NCBI GenBank assembly: GCA_043228905.1
Contig: JBHGNT010000015.1
Span: 19,406,001 to 19,470,000 of the forward strand
DNA: 64,000 nucleotides
Origin: Azolla caroliniana
Lineage: Eukaryota; Polypodiophyta
Reading direction: 5' to 3'
How positions within the stretch are numbered: position 1 is the stretch's first letter; each line of letters starts with the position of its first letter. The notes under the pieces are model-generated. The model ran no database searches and was not told where the DNA came from. It worked only from the letters and a program-made list of their open reading frames with translations. A program made the translations under genes and the position numbers. This document shows, in pieces, positions 9,100 through 20,500 of the stretch.

Positions 9100-12089
9100 G
9101 CATGGATAGATGCCACAGTCCCTCTTGGATTTGTGAAGAATTGAGAAGGAGAGAGTTTGTGCTATTGCGACATGGACTAAAGCAAAACCATCTCAAGGAA
9201 GATGCAAGATATCTTCCCTTACTCAAGGATTGTGTCAAGAATAAGGATATTTACAAAGGTATGAGATTACATGCAGATATAATGAGAAAGGATTTGATTA
9301 CAAAGAACCCTTATTTGGCTAGTACCTTAATTAGTATGTATGCCAAATGTGGTATGCTTGTAAAAGCACAACATGTGCTTGAAGAGATTCCAATTCGTGA
9401 TTCTGTGTCTTGGAATGCACTAATAACAGGGTATGTACAAAAGGGGCAAGGCCATGAAGCACTAAATTGTTTTGAAATGATGCAAAGTGAGGGTGTCTCA
9501 CCAGATGCAGTTACTTTCATTTGCATCTTGAAAGCTTGTGGTCAAATTGGAGCTATTCAGAAGGGCAAACAAATTCATGATGAAATTGTTAGTAGGGACC
9601 TTCTAGAGAAGGATGTTGTGCTTGGTACTGCTTTGGTGGATATGTATGCGAAAAGTGGTTTGCTTTCAAAGGCTTATCAGGTGCTTAAAGAGCTTCCCAT
9701 TCGAAATGTAGTGTCTTGGAATGCTTTGATTGCAGGATATTCCCAACAAGGGCAAGCCCATGATGCAATAATGTGCTTTGAATGCATGTTAAGTGAGAGG
9801 TTCTACCCAGATCTTGTCACTTTCACTTGTATTTTGAAGGCATGTGGTAGCATTGGTGCTATTGAAAAGGGCAAGAGAATTCATGATGAAATCATGAGTA
9901 GAGACCTCTTACAAAAAGATATTGTGATTGGAAATGCATTGGTGGATATGTATGCAAAATGTGGTGTGATCACAAGAGCGCATCAAGTGCTCAGAGAGCT
10001 TACTCTTCGAGACATAGTTTCTTGGAATGCTCTAATTGCAGGGTATACCGATGAAGGGCAAGGTGATGAAGCACTAAAGTGTTTTGACCGAATACAATGT
10101 GAGAGTCTCTCCCCTGATCCAGTAACATTCATTTGCATATTAAAGGCTTGTGGTATTGTGCGATCTATAGAGAAAGGCAAACGAATCCATGAACAAATTG
10201 TGGGTGGGGGCTTTCTAGAGAAGGAGGCTGTGCTTGGGACTTCTTTGGTGAATATGTATGCTAAATGTGGCATGCTTTCGAAAGCACAACGAGTGCTTGA
10301 AAATCTCACTTCGAGAAATGTAGTCTGTTGGAATGCATTAGTGACAGGGTATGCCCAAGAGGGACATGATCATGAAGCATTGAACTGTCTTGAAAGGATG
10401 CAAAGTGAAGGGGTCTCTCCAGATTCAGTTACCTTCATTTGTATCCTCCGGTCCTGTGGGAGTATAGGGGCTATAGACAAAGGCAAACAAATCCACGACA
10501 AGATTGTGAGTATGGGCTTGTTGGAGAAAGACATTATGCTTGGAAATACTTTGGTGGATATGTATGCAAAATGTGGTTTGCTCACTAAAGCACATGAGGT
10601 TCTTTTAGAGCTTCCAGCTCGAGATATAGTCTCTTGGAATGCTTTAATTTCAGGATATGTGCAACACAGGCGAGACCACGAGGCACTAGAATCATTTGAA
10701 AAGATGCAAAGTGATGGACTCTCTCCTGATGAAGTAACTTTCACTTGCATCTTGAAGTCTTGTGGGAGCACAGGGGCTATAGACAAGGGCAAGCAAATTC
10801 ATGAGAAGATTGTGGGTAAAGGATTACTGGAAAAGGATATTGGCCTTGGAAATGCACTTGTGGATATGTTTGCCAAATGTGGCATGCTTTCAAAAGCACA
10901 TGAACTCCTTGAAGAGCTTCCTGTTCGTAGTGTAGTATCATGGTGTGCATTAATTTCAGGTCATGTTCAACAGGGGCAATATAATGTAGCCCTGAATTGT
11001 TTTGAACAAATGCAAAGGGAGGGCTTCTCTCTGGATCCCATCACATGTATTTGTATTTTGAATGCTTGTGCTAACACAGGAGATATAGATAAAGGCAAAC
11101 AAATACATGATGATATTGTAACCAGGGGCTTGATGGAGAATGATATTGTGATTGGTACTGCTTTAGTGGATATGTATGCCAAATGTGGGGCACCCACTGA
11201 TGCTGAAAAGATACTCCAAGGCCTTCCTATTCGGGATATAGTTTGTTGGAATGCACTAATTTGTGCTTATGCCCAACAAGGTCGATGCCAAGAAGCATTG
11301 AATTGTTTTGAGTGCATGAGAAATGAGTTCATTGATCCAGATGCAGTCACTTTCATTTCCATACTTAATGCATGTGCTAGCATGGGAGCTATAAACAAGG
11401 GCAAACAAATCCATGAAGAGATTGTGAATAGATGCTTATTGAAGGATGATATAATGCTCGGTAATGCATTGGTTGATATGTATGCCAAATGTGGTGAGCT
11501 AGCAAAAGCAAGAAACGTGCTTGACGAGCTTCCCTCGCGGGATGTGATAACATGGAATGCACTTATTTCTGGTTATTCACAAAAAGGATGGGGTCAGGAA
11601 GCATTGGATTGTATTGAATGTATGCAGAGTGAGGGCCTTTCTCCGGATGAGGTTACTTGCCTATGTGTTTTAAGTGCATGTAGCCACCGAGGATTATTGG
11701 ATGAGGCACAAACAGTCTTTGCCAATATGACAAAAAAATATGGTATTGCTCCAAAGTTAGAGCACCATACTTGCATGCTTTTGGTTCTTGGATGTGCTGG
11801 CCACTTTGACGAGGCAATCTCGGTGATAAAAGTAATGCCATCTTCAGATTATCCTGCAGTTTGGCTTACACTATTGAGTGGGTGTAGGAAATGGGGGAAT
11901 GTGAAGCTCGGGGGATTGGCTTTTGATCAAGTGGTACAACTAGATAGTAGCTATGCTGCGGCTTATATCCTTATGGCCGATATTTTCAGGGCGGCTGGTA
12001 TGCAAAAAGATGCTGAGAATGTTGAAATGATGAGATTGAAATACGGGCACATGGCGAATGGTATCACTCATGTGTTTGATGGATCATGA
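9081..12089 (+). CDS. PLS-class pentatricopeptide repeat protein with E-type C-terminus
   Basis: One exon encodes 1,002 residues. The first in-frame ATG is at 9081; the frame is open a little further upstream but without an ATG. After about 50 residues come eight PLS triplets of about 102 residues. Each carries VSWNALI.GY, EAL.CFE.M, VTF.CILKACG, KGKQIHDEI and ALVDMYAKCG, in near-identical copies. The end (from about residue 870) is an E-type region (HHTCMLLVLGCAGHFDEA, VWLTLLSGCRKWGN, YILMADIFRAAGM). The DYW deaminase domain is absent. Members of this family bind organelle RNA one base per repeat, and PLS-E proteins usually specify C-to-U editing sites with a separate DYW protein. Organelle import is inferred; no clear transit peptide is visible. 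Intronless and highly repetitive PLS genes are typical of ferns and lycophytes. Confidence 0.93.
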   Translation: MANDSLSMDRCHSPSWICEELRRREFVLLRHGLKQNHLKEDARYLPLLKDCVKNKDIYKGMRLHADIMRKDLITKNPYLASTLISMYAKCGMLVKAQHVLEEIPIRDSVSWNALITGYVQKGQGHEALNCFEMMQSEGVSPDAVTFICILKACGQIGAIQKGKQIHDEIVSRDLLEKDVVLGTALVDMYAKSGLLSKAYQVLKELPIRNVVSWNALIAGYSQQGQAHDAIMCFECMLSERFYPDLVTFTCILKACGSIGAIEKGKRIHDEIMSRDLLQKDIVIGNALVDMYAKCGVITRAHQVLRELTLRDIVSWNALIAGYTDEGQGDEALKCFDRIQCESLSPDPVTFICILKACGIVRSIEKGKRIHEQIVGGGFLEKEAVLGTSLVNMYAKCGMLSKAQRVLENLTSRNVVCWNALVTGYAQEGHDHEALNCLERMQSEGVSPDSVTFICILRSCGSIGAIDKGKQIHDKIVSMGLLEKDIMLGNTLVDMYAKCGLLTKAHEVLLELPARDIVSWNALISGYVQHRRDHEALESFEKMQSDGLSPDEVTFTCILKSCGSTGAIDKGKQIHEKIVGKGLLEKDIGLGNALVDMFAKCGMLSKAHELLEELPVRSVVSWCALISGHVQQGQYNVALNCFEQMQREGFSLDPITCICILNACANTGDIDKGKQIHDDIVTRGLMENDIVIGTALVDMYAKCGAPTDAEKILQGLPIRDIVCWNALICAYAQQGRCQEALNCFECMRNEFIDPDAVTFISILNACASMGAINKGKQIHEEIVNRCLLKDDIMLGNALVDMYAKCGELAKARNVLDELPSRDVITWNALISGYSQKGWGQEALDCIECMQSEGLSPDEVTCLCVLSACSHRGLLDEAQTVFANMTKKYGIAPKLEHHTCMLLVLGCAGHFDEAISVIKVMPSSDYPAVWLTLLSGCRKWGNVKLGGLAFDQVVQLDSSYAAAYILMADIFRAAGMQKDAENVEMMRLKYGHMANGITHVFDGS

Positions 12090-12151
12090 CCGAAGTGAGA
12101 ACGTTCATTCATTTTCATTAGATTGGGTTATTGAAAGAGCTTCAAACATAT

Positions 12152-12182
<31 letters not shown>

Positions 12183-13384
12183 GAAAGGTGGGGGACTTGT
12201 TTCCATAAGTATCCATGAACAAACATCTGTCCTCTAGTATGTTTTGGCATAAAGACGTCACTAAAATGTGCCAAAGGTAAGCGAAAAATAATCTTGGTTT
12301 GCAAAAAGCACATGAGCATATACTATAATACATTTTTCTTGTTAAGTGATAAACCTCACCTCAAGCTATTCCTCGTACTTGGGTTGTGGATTGTGGGCAC
12401 AATAACGTTAGTATTGTTGTAAATGAGTTAGCCAAATCCTTAATTAAGAATAGATGATGAAGAATCAGGATAGGAAATGCAGGTGAATGCATCACTCTTA
12501 GTATGCTGATAACAAACTTACCTTAGAAACTAAGGCACTTGCGTGGTAAGGTCCATTCACCTTTGTAAATTAAACAAAATATATCCCAATAAATAAATAA
12601 TGAGACATCATGTAAATAAATAAAACAAATAAAGAGGCAATAAAAAAACTGAATAAACAAGACTTACACAAATAAAAATTACAAATCAAAATAAAGTTAT
12701 ATCTTCCCTTGTGGGATCCTACATGTGATCCTTTGAATATGTGTTATGTAATTCCCTAACTTCCTTTGATCATTAATTGCATATTTGGATGCTGAAACTA
12801 TATTGACACCTTATTGATCTAGTTCCTATTCAGATTTGGTGCTTTTGCTTATTCGAGTATGTCTATGAATTCAATGTTGAATTAATTTAGATCCTTCTAT
12901 AGATGCGTGTGATAATGACAAGTGTACTACAATGGGTATAAATACAAGTATACTATGATTGGTATAAATACTTAGGAAATCTAGTTGTGAAAACCCAAGT
13001 TGAAGAAGAGATGGATATAATAGTGGTTCTCGTAGTTTGGGCAATTGCATTGGGAGGATCTCAGCATGAATGGATGGAGCATTCCCTTTTTTCAGCGTAG
13101 ACTTTACTGTGGTGCAAGAAGAGGACGTTGACCAACGTCAAGTTAGTGACTTGATGGAATGGGTTGATCAAGCTCATGATTAACATCACCGTCAACACGA
13201 TCATAGTGAACGAACACGTGTCCTCTTCATTTGATAGCCATCACCATAGCACACTCCAATCCCACTTAGAAAAGGACCTCCATTATCTCCATTGGGGACA
13301 TCTCCAACAAACGTACCAATGAGCTCCCAAGAAAGATACCAACCACGAGCAAGAGGATGCTAGTTTTTTCCATTGGCTCAGATT
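12090..13384. other. intergenic, no gene seen
   Basis: It has a TA microsatellite at about 12153-12177 and AT-rich sequence with AATAAA-like runs around 12585-12680. A few short coding-like fragments occur on the minus strand near 13060-13300, but none is long or continuous enough to call. Confidence 0.5.
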
Positions 13385-13539
13385 TTGGTCACTTTGAGTA
13401 CTCTTGAACACTGAAAGTTTGTAGAATTTTGTGGGATTTTTACTCACAGTGAGGTTTCCCACTTGTAACAAGGTTTTGCTAACACACACACACGCACTCA
13501 TGCATGCGCAGACACACACACACATGCACACACACACGT

Positions 13540-13593
<54 letters not shown>

Positions 13594-13810
13594 ATTAGTC
13601 CAATGGTTCCAAGCAAGAATCCATTCCACTATTTACTTACTTTGAGTGCTCTTGAACACTAAAAGTTGGTAGTGTTTTGTGGGATTTTTACTTCACATTG
13701 AGGTTTCCCATTTATAATAAGGTATTGCTCATAAACATACACATTAGGAGGGATTAGTCCAATGGTGCCAAGCAAGAATCCATCACAATATTTACTTACT
13801 TTGATCATAC
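13385..13810. repeat. diverged direct duplication with a CA microsatellite inside
   Basis: 13385-13635 and 13637-13810 share CTTTGAGT.CTCTTGAACACT, GTGGGATTTTTACT, GAGGTTTCCCA, then ATTAGTCCAATGGT.CCAAGCAAGAATCCA. The first copy has gained a long (CA)n tract at about 13480-13590, which accounts for most of the length difference. Confidence 0.8.
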
Positions 13811-14940
13811 GAGGGCCAAGTGAGTTGACAATGTTGAGCTTTCAACTGAACGTGAACACAAGGCCAATGATGAAAACTATGATTAATGATAGCGTTGGGA
13901 CATAATGCATGATGCAACGGCAACTCCATAGATTACGATGGTTTGCCTTATCAATATTGAAACCTAGAATTTGCCCTATGGTCTTGCACCCTATGGTTTT
14001 GTACGAGCATCCAAACCATCAGCCGTAAGCACTTGTTTATTTGAATATTGTCATGTCTTATCATATAGAAGCATGCATGCATGCACGTTAACAGAACCTC
14101 ATTAGGCCAATATTTTACTATTGTTGTTGAGAGGACATATATAGATACATAAGAGCGAGTTACAGTCCCACAATATGTTCTTCGTTTTTTGAGTCTTTTA
14201 ATTTTCCACATAGGTAGTTTTCAAGAAAATAGTTGTGTTTTTCACACATACTACTAGTAATAGACAAGCATGTTTGAGGTGATTCATTAGTCCAAAGATT
14301 CTTCTAGTTGCATAATCACTACATAGATTATCATTTTTGTCTTGTTATACAAGAGGTAGGATGAATAAACTCTTCCTATTGTAGTGCCATTTTATGATTC
14401 CTAGAAACTTGTCTACTTGGCATTCACTTGTGTTTCCATCATGATGGCCTTTATTTTTTTGCTGCAATGAGAATTCCTTCTTTTGACACAATATGCCTTG
14501 GCAAGGTTATTGAATGTACCACAAATGCACACTTCTCATGGATAAGTTTCATTCAATTTGGTTTCTTGGCAACAACTTTAGACAAAGCTTAATTACATTT
14601 CCTAAATGCATGTCTTATGAATCTACTATACAATGTTCACAAATACATTCACGAATTCTATTAAATAATCATAAAAACTTTCGAAAGTTGCATGTACAAG
14701 CTATAACTAGATCACCACCATTCCATTAAAAAAATACGGTTTTGTCTTCATTGGAGAGAGCCATTTTCAATTGGCACAAGTTTTGTTGATCTCTTCTTCA
14801 CAAACATGAGGCAATTGCATCATGCAATAATTGTTTTGTCTTCTTATCGTTGCTTTCTTGTGTTTGCAATACTTGGGATCAATGCCTTCTACATCTATAT
14901 ACATTTGCGTGAACACAAAGGATGTAAATCTTCAACTTGC
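13811..14940. other. intergenic, no gene seen
   Basis: AT-rich. Short reading frames only, none with a domain or splice support. Confidence 0.5.
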
Positions 14941-14942
14941 TT

Positions 14943-14956
14943 GGGGGGGGGGGGGG
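14943..14956. repeat. 14-G homopolymer
   Basis: An uninterrupted run of G, one of five poly-G/C runs of 12 or more in the window. Confidence 0.9.
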
Positions 14957-16010
14957 TGTTCCTTAGAGGTCAAACATAAAAACCTATCTCTACACTAGCA
15001 CGATTGACATTAGCTTGTTCGATTAGTTCATAATTTGTGATTGTATTTGATTAAATAATATAATGGCTTAAAAGCTCTAACTTTTGTTTTCTAAAGAGAT
15101 TGTTCATTACCAAAACTTGAACATTGCATTGTAGAGGAGGATATCTAAGTTGATCTCCCGAATCCAATTGGGTTGCCAGTCTCTAGTTCTAGCTCGATAA
15201 ATCCTTGATATCATAGACATCATGTTGGGTAGTAAAGTCTACAAGTGACAAAGTCTTTGAATTGGTATAGATGAACATGTTGAGATTTATTGTTTTTGAA
15301 TGTTGGATATCTTGAAAGTGTGATCGTTTGGATGGGTGAGATACTTCATTTTTCTTATTAGCAAATGCAAATTCAAAAGAATTAAAATAACAAGAAATGT
15401 AAATTACTCATCCAAAATCTTAGAAGTCTTTACACATAATGTGATAAGATACATTTAATGTACGCTTCATGTTTGCAATCTATTCTTTTGACTTACAACA
15501 CATTTGCAGGATAAACTTCCTTGGAGGTCAAATGCACAATCTTGTGTCTACTCTAGCAAGGTTGACATTAACTTGTCTGATTACCTCCTCGTCTATAATT
15601 GTATTTAATAAAATAATATGAATGACATAAACGTTCCAACTCTTATTCTCTAAAGAGATTGTGTGTTAGCAAAACTTGATTTTGCTAAAGGTTGCAGATG
15701 AGGATATCTAAGTTGATCTCCTAACTCAAAAAATCCTTGATACCATTAACATCACATTGGGTTATACACTCCATGGGCAAGACAAAGTCTTTGAATTGGT
15801 ATAGATGAACGTGTTGAGCATTTATTGTTTTTGAATGTTGGATATCTTGAGAGTGTGTTTGTTTGGATGGTGAAATACCTGAGTTTTCTTGTTAGCGAAG
15901 GTTAATTTAAAAGAATTAAAATAGCTTTTAGTCTATTGGAAATGTAAACAACTTGCTGAAAATCCTATAAGTCTTTTACACATCTCATGTTTAGTTATAT
16001 TTAATGTAAT
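14957..16010. repeat. diverged ~500-bp tandem segmental duplication
   Basis: About 14957-15465 and 15515-16010 align along their length. Landmarks in both are GGAGGTCAAA/AGAGGTCAAA, TCTAAAGAGATTGT, GAGGATATCTAAGTTGATCTCC, ACAAAGTCTTTGAATTGGTATAGATGAAC, TTTATTGTTTTTGAATGTTGGATATCTTG and AAAAGAATTAAAATA. No coding frame is conserved between copies. Confidence 0.85.
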
Positions 16011-17517
16011 ATAATGCATGCGGCCAATTTTCTTGTAACCTACAAGTTACAACATATTCTCACATCGTGATATGTGCATATATATTTATGAATGAGCTAG
16101 TGTATGTATGTATTTATATATATACATAATACTAGTTCATTCATAAATATTGAGGACAAAAACACGTCCATTGATATAAGTTAACTTCAACATTAACATG
16201 CTTTAATTTGGAAATGGGGAGGGATACATATTCAAGAAAACGAGTAGAAGTCGGGATGAAGAAGTCGTATAATGTGATAAAAATACAACGCATTGGATTT
16301 GCAAATGGATGAAATCACAAGCTAGTGAAAATGAGCTAAAGTCAACTTGGTGTCTCGATAAACATGTCCCAAAATGTGGTACAAGTACAATATATTGGAT
16401 TTGTGGAAGCCTTGTAAAGTCATGAGATGCTGGACATGTTTTCCACTGCTTTTAGGTAGTTAAGCATCGCCATATCTTGATAAGATCCATCATGTGGAAC
16501 TTATGATGCAACTCGACAATGGAAAGTGCCTTTTATTTGTCAAAGTTGTAGGATCTAAAACCAAAACATTTGTTTCAATGAACAAAAAAGCTACACATAT
16601 AATAATAACATAAGAGTGTTAATTTAGAGACAATGTCAAAGGGAGTCAATGTGTTTCCACCATCATTTCATGCTTTTGCTAGAAAAGCAGGAGGAAACAG
16701 TTGCAGGAGTAGCGGAAAAAGCACGATACGCAAAATAAAGGCATGTGATATCTACACGCACATAGATGTGTAGACGAACATATATGCACTCAAGGCAAGC
16801 AGGAAGACATACGAGGGAGTGGGGTGACAAAGATAATTAGAGGAGTATGATGCACGTGTATAGTTACGTATGGATACACATGGAGATATCGAGATCAAAG
16901 AGTGACATAAGGTTTTTATTTTTTTACATTGTTTAGTTGCAGATATGTATATATTTATCGTGGTGGGATCGATAGATATAGAAAGAGGTTGGAACAAACA
17001 TTTGTGGAGATCTAAACTACCTACAAAACTACCCTTTTCATTTCTGTGTGTTGGTTTTTGTTTGTGATGATAATGATGAAACCAAAACAAAAAAGAAGAA
17101 GAAGAAGAAGAAGAAGAAGAAGAGAGAAATCCAAAAGAGTATGAAGAGTAGGAGTTAAAAGGCCATGGGAGGCTTGGGAGTTGGACAGGTGTGAAACGAA
17201 GGGTTGTGTCCGGACAAGTGTAAAAAGGACGGTGGGGGGAAGTCCATTGGACACCCTACACTACCAACTCTACACATTCTTTAGTGGAGGAACCCAAAAG
17301 AGTCTCCAAAAAAACACAAACGAAGAAACCAACCCAAGCCCACTATTTTTTTTGTCCATGAACAAGCCACTTTTATGAGAAGACATTCATCCACTCAACA
17401 GCCCTTGCATAGTATCCATTCACACTCTTAACTCAATTCAATTCAATTCAATTCAATTCAATCAAATTCTAATCATTTAGCAATTGGTTGGTTGGTTCGC
17501 CCATTTGATTGTTGGGT
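16011..17517. other. intergenic and likely promoter/leader of the O-fucosyltransferase-like gene
   Basis: No gene seen. Near the 3' end are a GAA trinucleotide run (about 17094-17121) and an AATTC pentanucleotide run (about 17433-17462) that probably lies in the 5' untranslated leader. No clear TATA box was identified. Confidence 0.5.
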
Positions 17518-20500
17518 ATGAGCAAGTCCAGGAGATCCATTGCCAATGATCTCGCCGCCCCCAATAATCCGAACCTTGTTCGCATCCACGATGATTCCGA
17601 CAACGATAACCGCCCCAATCACGACATGATCGGGGCGGCCGATTATCTTTGCTTGCTTGATGGCCTCCTAATCAAACCCGGATCTCCGGCCGCCCGTAAC
17701 GATCCCAACAAGAAGCCGTCGCGCCTCGGTTTCTTGAGGAATTCCATGTGTTTCCTGTTCTTCGGCTTGAGCATGATCATGGTCTACTTCATGACCAGCT
17801 GCATTGGCTCCGAGTTCGTGTTCATCGAAGACCAAGATAAAGAGTTGCCGGGATCATCGATGACTACGACAACTGCTACTTCGATGGTATGAGAAACTAA
17901 TCAAATAGTGAATCATGTGCCGGAATTCCGATCAAATCTTCGCATGAATTTGCGATCAATTCTCGCAATATATGTGATTAGAATCAATCAATCAATCAAT
18001 CAATCATAGATACATACATACAAACATTGCATACATACATAACATCCATCCATCCATCCATACATACATTCACACATACATTTCTCTGTTCTGGTTGGTT
18101 TACATCCATCCATCCATCCATCCATACATACATATATACATACATTCACACATACATTTCTCTGTTCTGGTTGGTTTGTGTACAGGATTTTGTGCTGCAG
18201 AGGTTAGAGATCAATTATGCACGAGGGATGGGCGGCGGCGGTGGCCGGGATGAGCGCCCATTTGAGGAGGAGAAGGAGAAGGAGAGGGTATATGGACGTG
18301 TTCACACTAGGACAAGTAGGAGGAAGTCAGACTGGGATGATGGTAGGCGGACATTCGAGAAGTTAGCGGGAAATGCGCGTCGTGTTCGCACTACGACAAG
18401 TAGGGTGAGCTCGGGTTGGGATGAGAGTGATGGTGGTGGTGCTCATGATGATAATGGGCGGACATTTGAGGGCCCAAATGAACCATTTCGCACTCCCACT
18501 AGGGATGATGGGCGGACAATTGAGGATAGAAATGGTCCGTTTCGCACTCCCACTAGGAGCTCGGTTGGGGATGGTGATTGGCGGACATTTGAGGAGGGAG
18601 ATGGGCATCGCGTTCACACTAGGATGAAGAGCTCAAGTTTGGATGATAATGTGCGGACATTTGAGGTTGGAGATGGGCATCACGTTCACACTAAGACGAG
18701 GAGCTCAAGTTTGGATGATAATGTGCGGACATTTGAGGTGGGAGATGGGCATCATGATCAAACTAGGACGAGGAGCTCACATTTGGATGATAATGCGCGG
18801 ACATTGATGGGAGAGAGAGATGGGCATGTTCACACTAGGACAAAGAGCTCAAGTTGGGATGATGCTGAGCGGACACTTGAAGAGGACGAAGATGGGCGCT
18901 TTCACACTATGTCCAATCCTTCTTCGCCTTCTCCCGCCCATAATAACGTGAAATATCGCCCATGTAGTAGTACTACTCCTACTCTCCGTCCTCGTCAAAG
19001 TAAGTTCCGATATTTTTATACTTATTGTTTTTATTGTTTTTATGTTTATCCTCTTGGTGTGTGACTTTGAAATATGTATGTGTGTATTCTGGTGAATACT
19101 TGACACGTTTCGGGTAGTTTCGTTTTTCTCCCCTCCTGGATTTTTCCTTTATATTTGGGTAGCATGACCTTTCTAAAGTTCATGACTGATTTCTAGACGG
19201 AGGGTGCCTTGTCAAACCCTTATGAGCATTGCTTCACCCGTTTTAGTTTCCTTTTTACGATGTCCTAATCAACCATTATGAGGCTCTCCATTGTTGTTTT
19301 CCTTTATATTTGGGTAGCATGACCTTTCTAAAGTTCATGACTGATTTCTAGACAGAGGGTGCCTTGTCAAGCCCTTACGAGCATTGCTTCACCCGTTTTA
19401 GTTTCCTTTTTACGATGTCCTAATCAACCATTATGAGGCTCTCCATTGTTGTTTACAAGTGATATACGAAAAAAAGTAAATATTGCAATGTCATAAACGA
19501 TGTCCTAGATCAATCAATAAGAGTCTTTATGAAGAGTGTTGGCGAAGAATAAACCATGAATAAAGTTGCTCTTAAGTAATCAATGTGAATCATCATGCAA
19601 ATGTCCTAATTTGATTCCCCCATTAAGATGCATCATAAAGAATCTTATTTGTAGTACCAAACTTTTAATCCCCCAATAAGATGTCTAAATTAACGCCAAC
19701 AAGAATATTTATTTATTACGATCAACACTTGTTGGTTTGAGCTCCAAGTGACCGTGGGTTTTTGGCTGTAACAATAGAACCACCAACAATAGCAACATTG
19801 ATTAGATGGGAAACTTCATTGTTGTTTCAGGTTCCATTGTCACACCCACAGTTAAGACAAAAGTTTCAATTTAGGATTTAAGATGATGCTTGTACTTGTT
19901 GTTAATAGACTCTTTTGAGAAATCCATTGTGTTTGATGCCCATTATTATATAGCACATGGACACCATTGATTTTATAATTACTATACCCATCTTATAGAC
20001 TACATTTGATAGCTTTGTATGTCGGATTGTTGACATGTATAATATGTATAACTATTTACGTAGTAGACTTAAAGTGGGAATTTTATTAATTCTGATGCAC
20101 TTTTCTAAGTCACATGTCACCTCATCAATTCACGGTTTGATAGCTACCAATGGTCACATTGATGCCATATAGTTATCAATGTTCACATTGATGTGAGAAG
20201 AATATGTTTGTGACACCATCTCTTGATTGGACAAAGTGCCTGCTGATGTGACAATTCTCATGTTTCATACATGTGTACATTTCCATGCTAAGGGCATTAC
20301 CTAACCATTTTTCGTTGCGAAAGACCGTCAATGACTACTAACCCTTTATACACAATAACATATATATTTTAATTGTTGAGTATAAACTTAAAAGTAACCT
20401 CAAAAGTCTACATACATGTAGGGTCACCCAACGAGACTAATGGGTATCTTGTTGTGAGTGCAAATGGTGGTTTGAACCAAATGCGAAATGGGGTAAGTAA

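Noticed and set aside
13283-13591. 102-codon minus-strand frame
   Set aside because: Its first third is the CA microsatellite read as repeated CV, and the rest has no domain.
17509-17517. Start at 17509 for the O-fucosyltransferase-like gene
   Set aside because: The codon is TTG. The ATG at 17518 is used.
18046-18105. First CATC block as the true end of intron 1
   Set aside because: It lacks a nearby AG acceptor that keeps the frame; the second copy is followed by TACAG and a phase-compatible exon.
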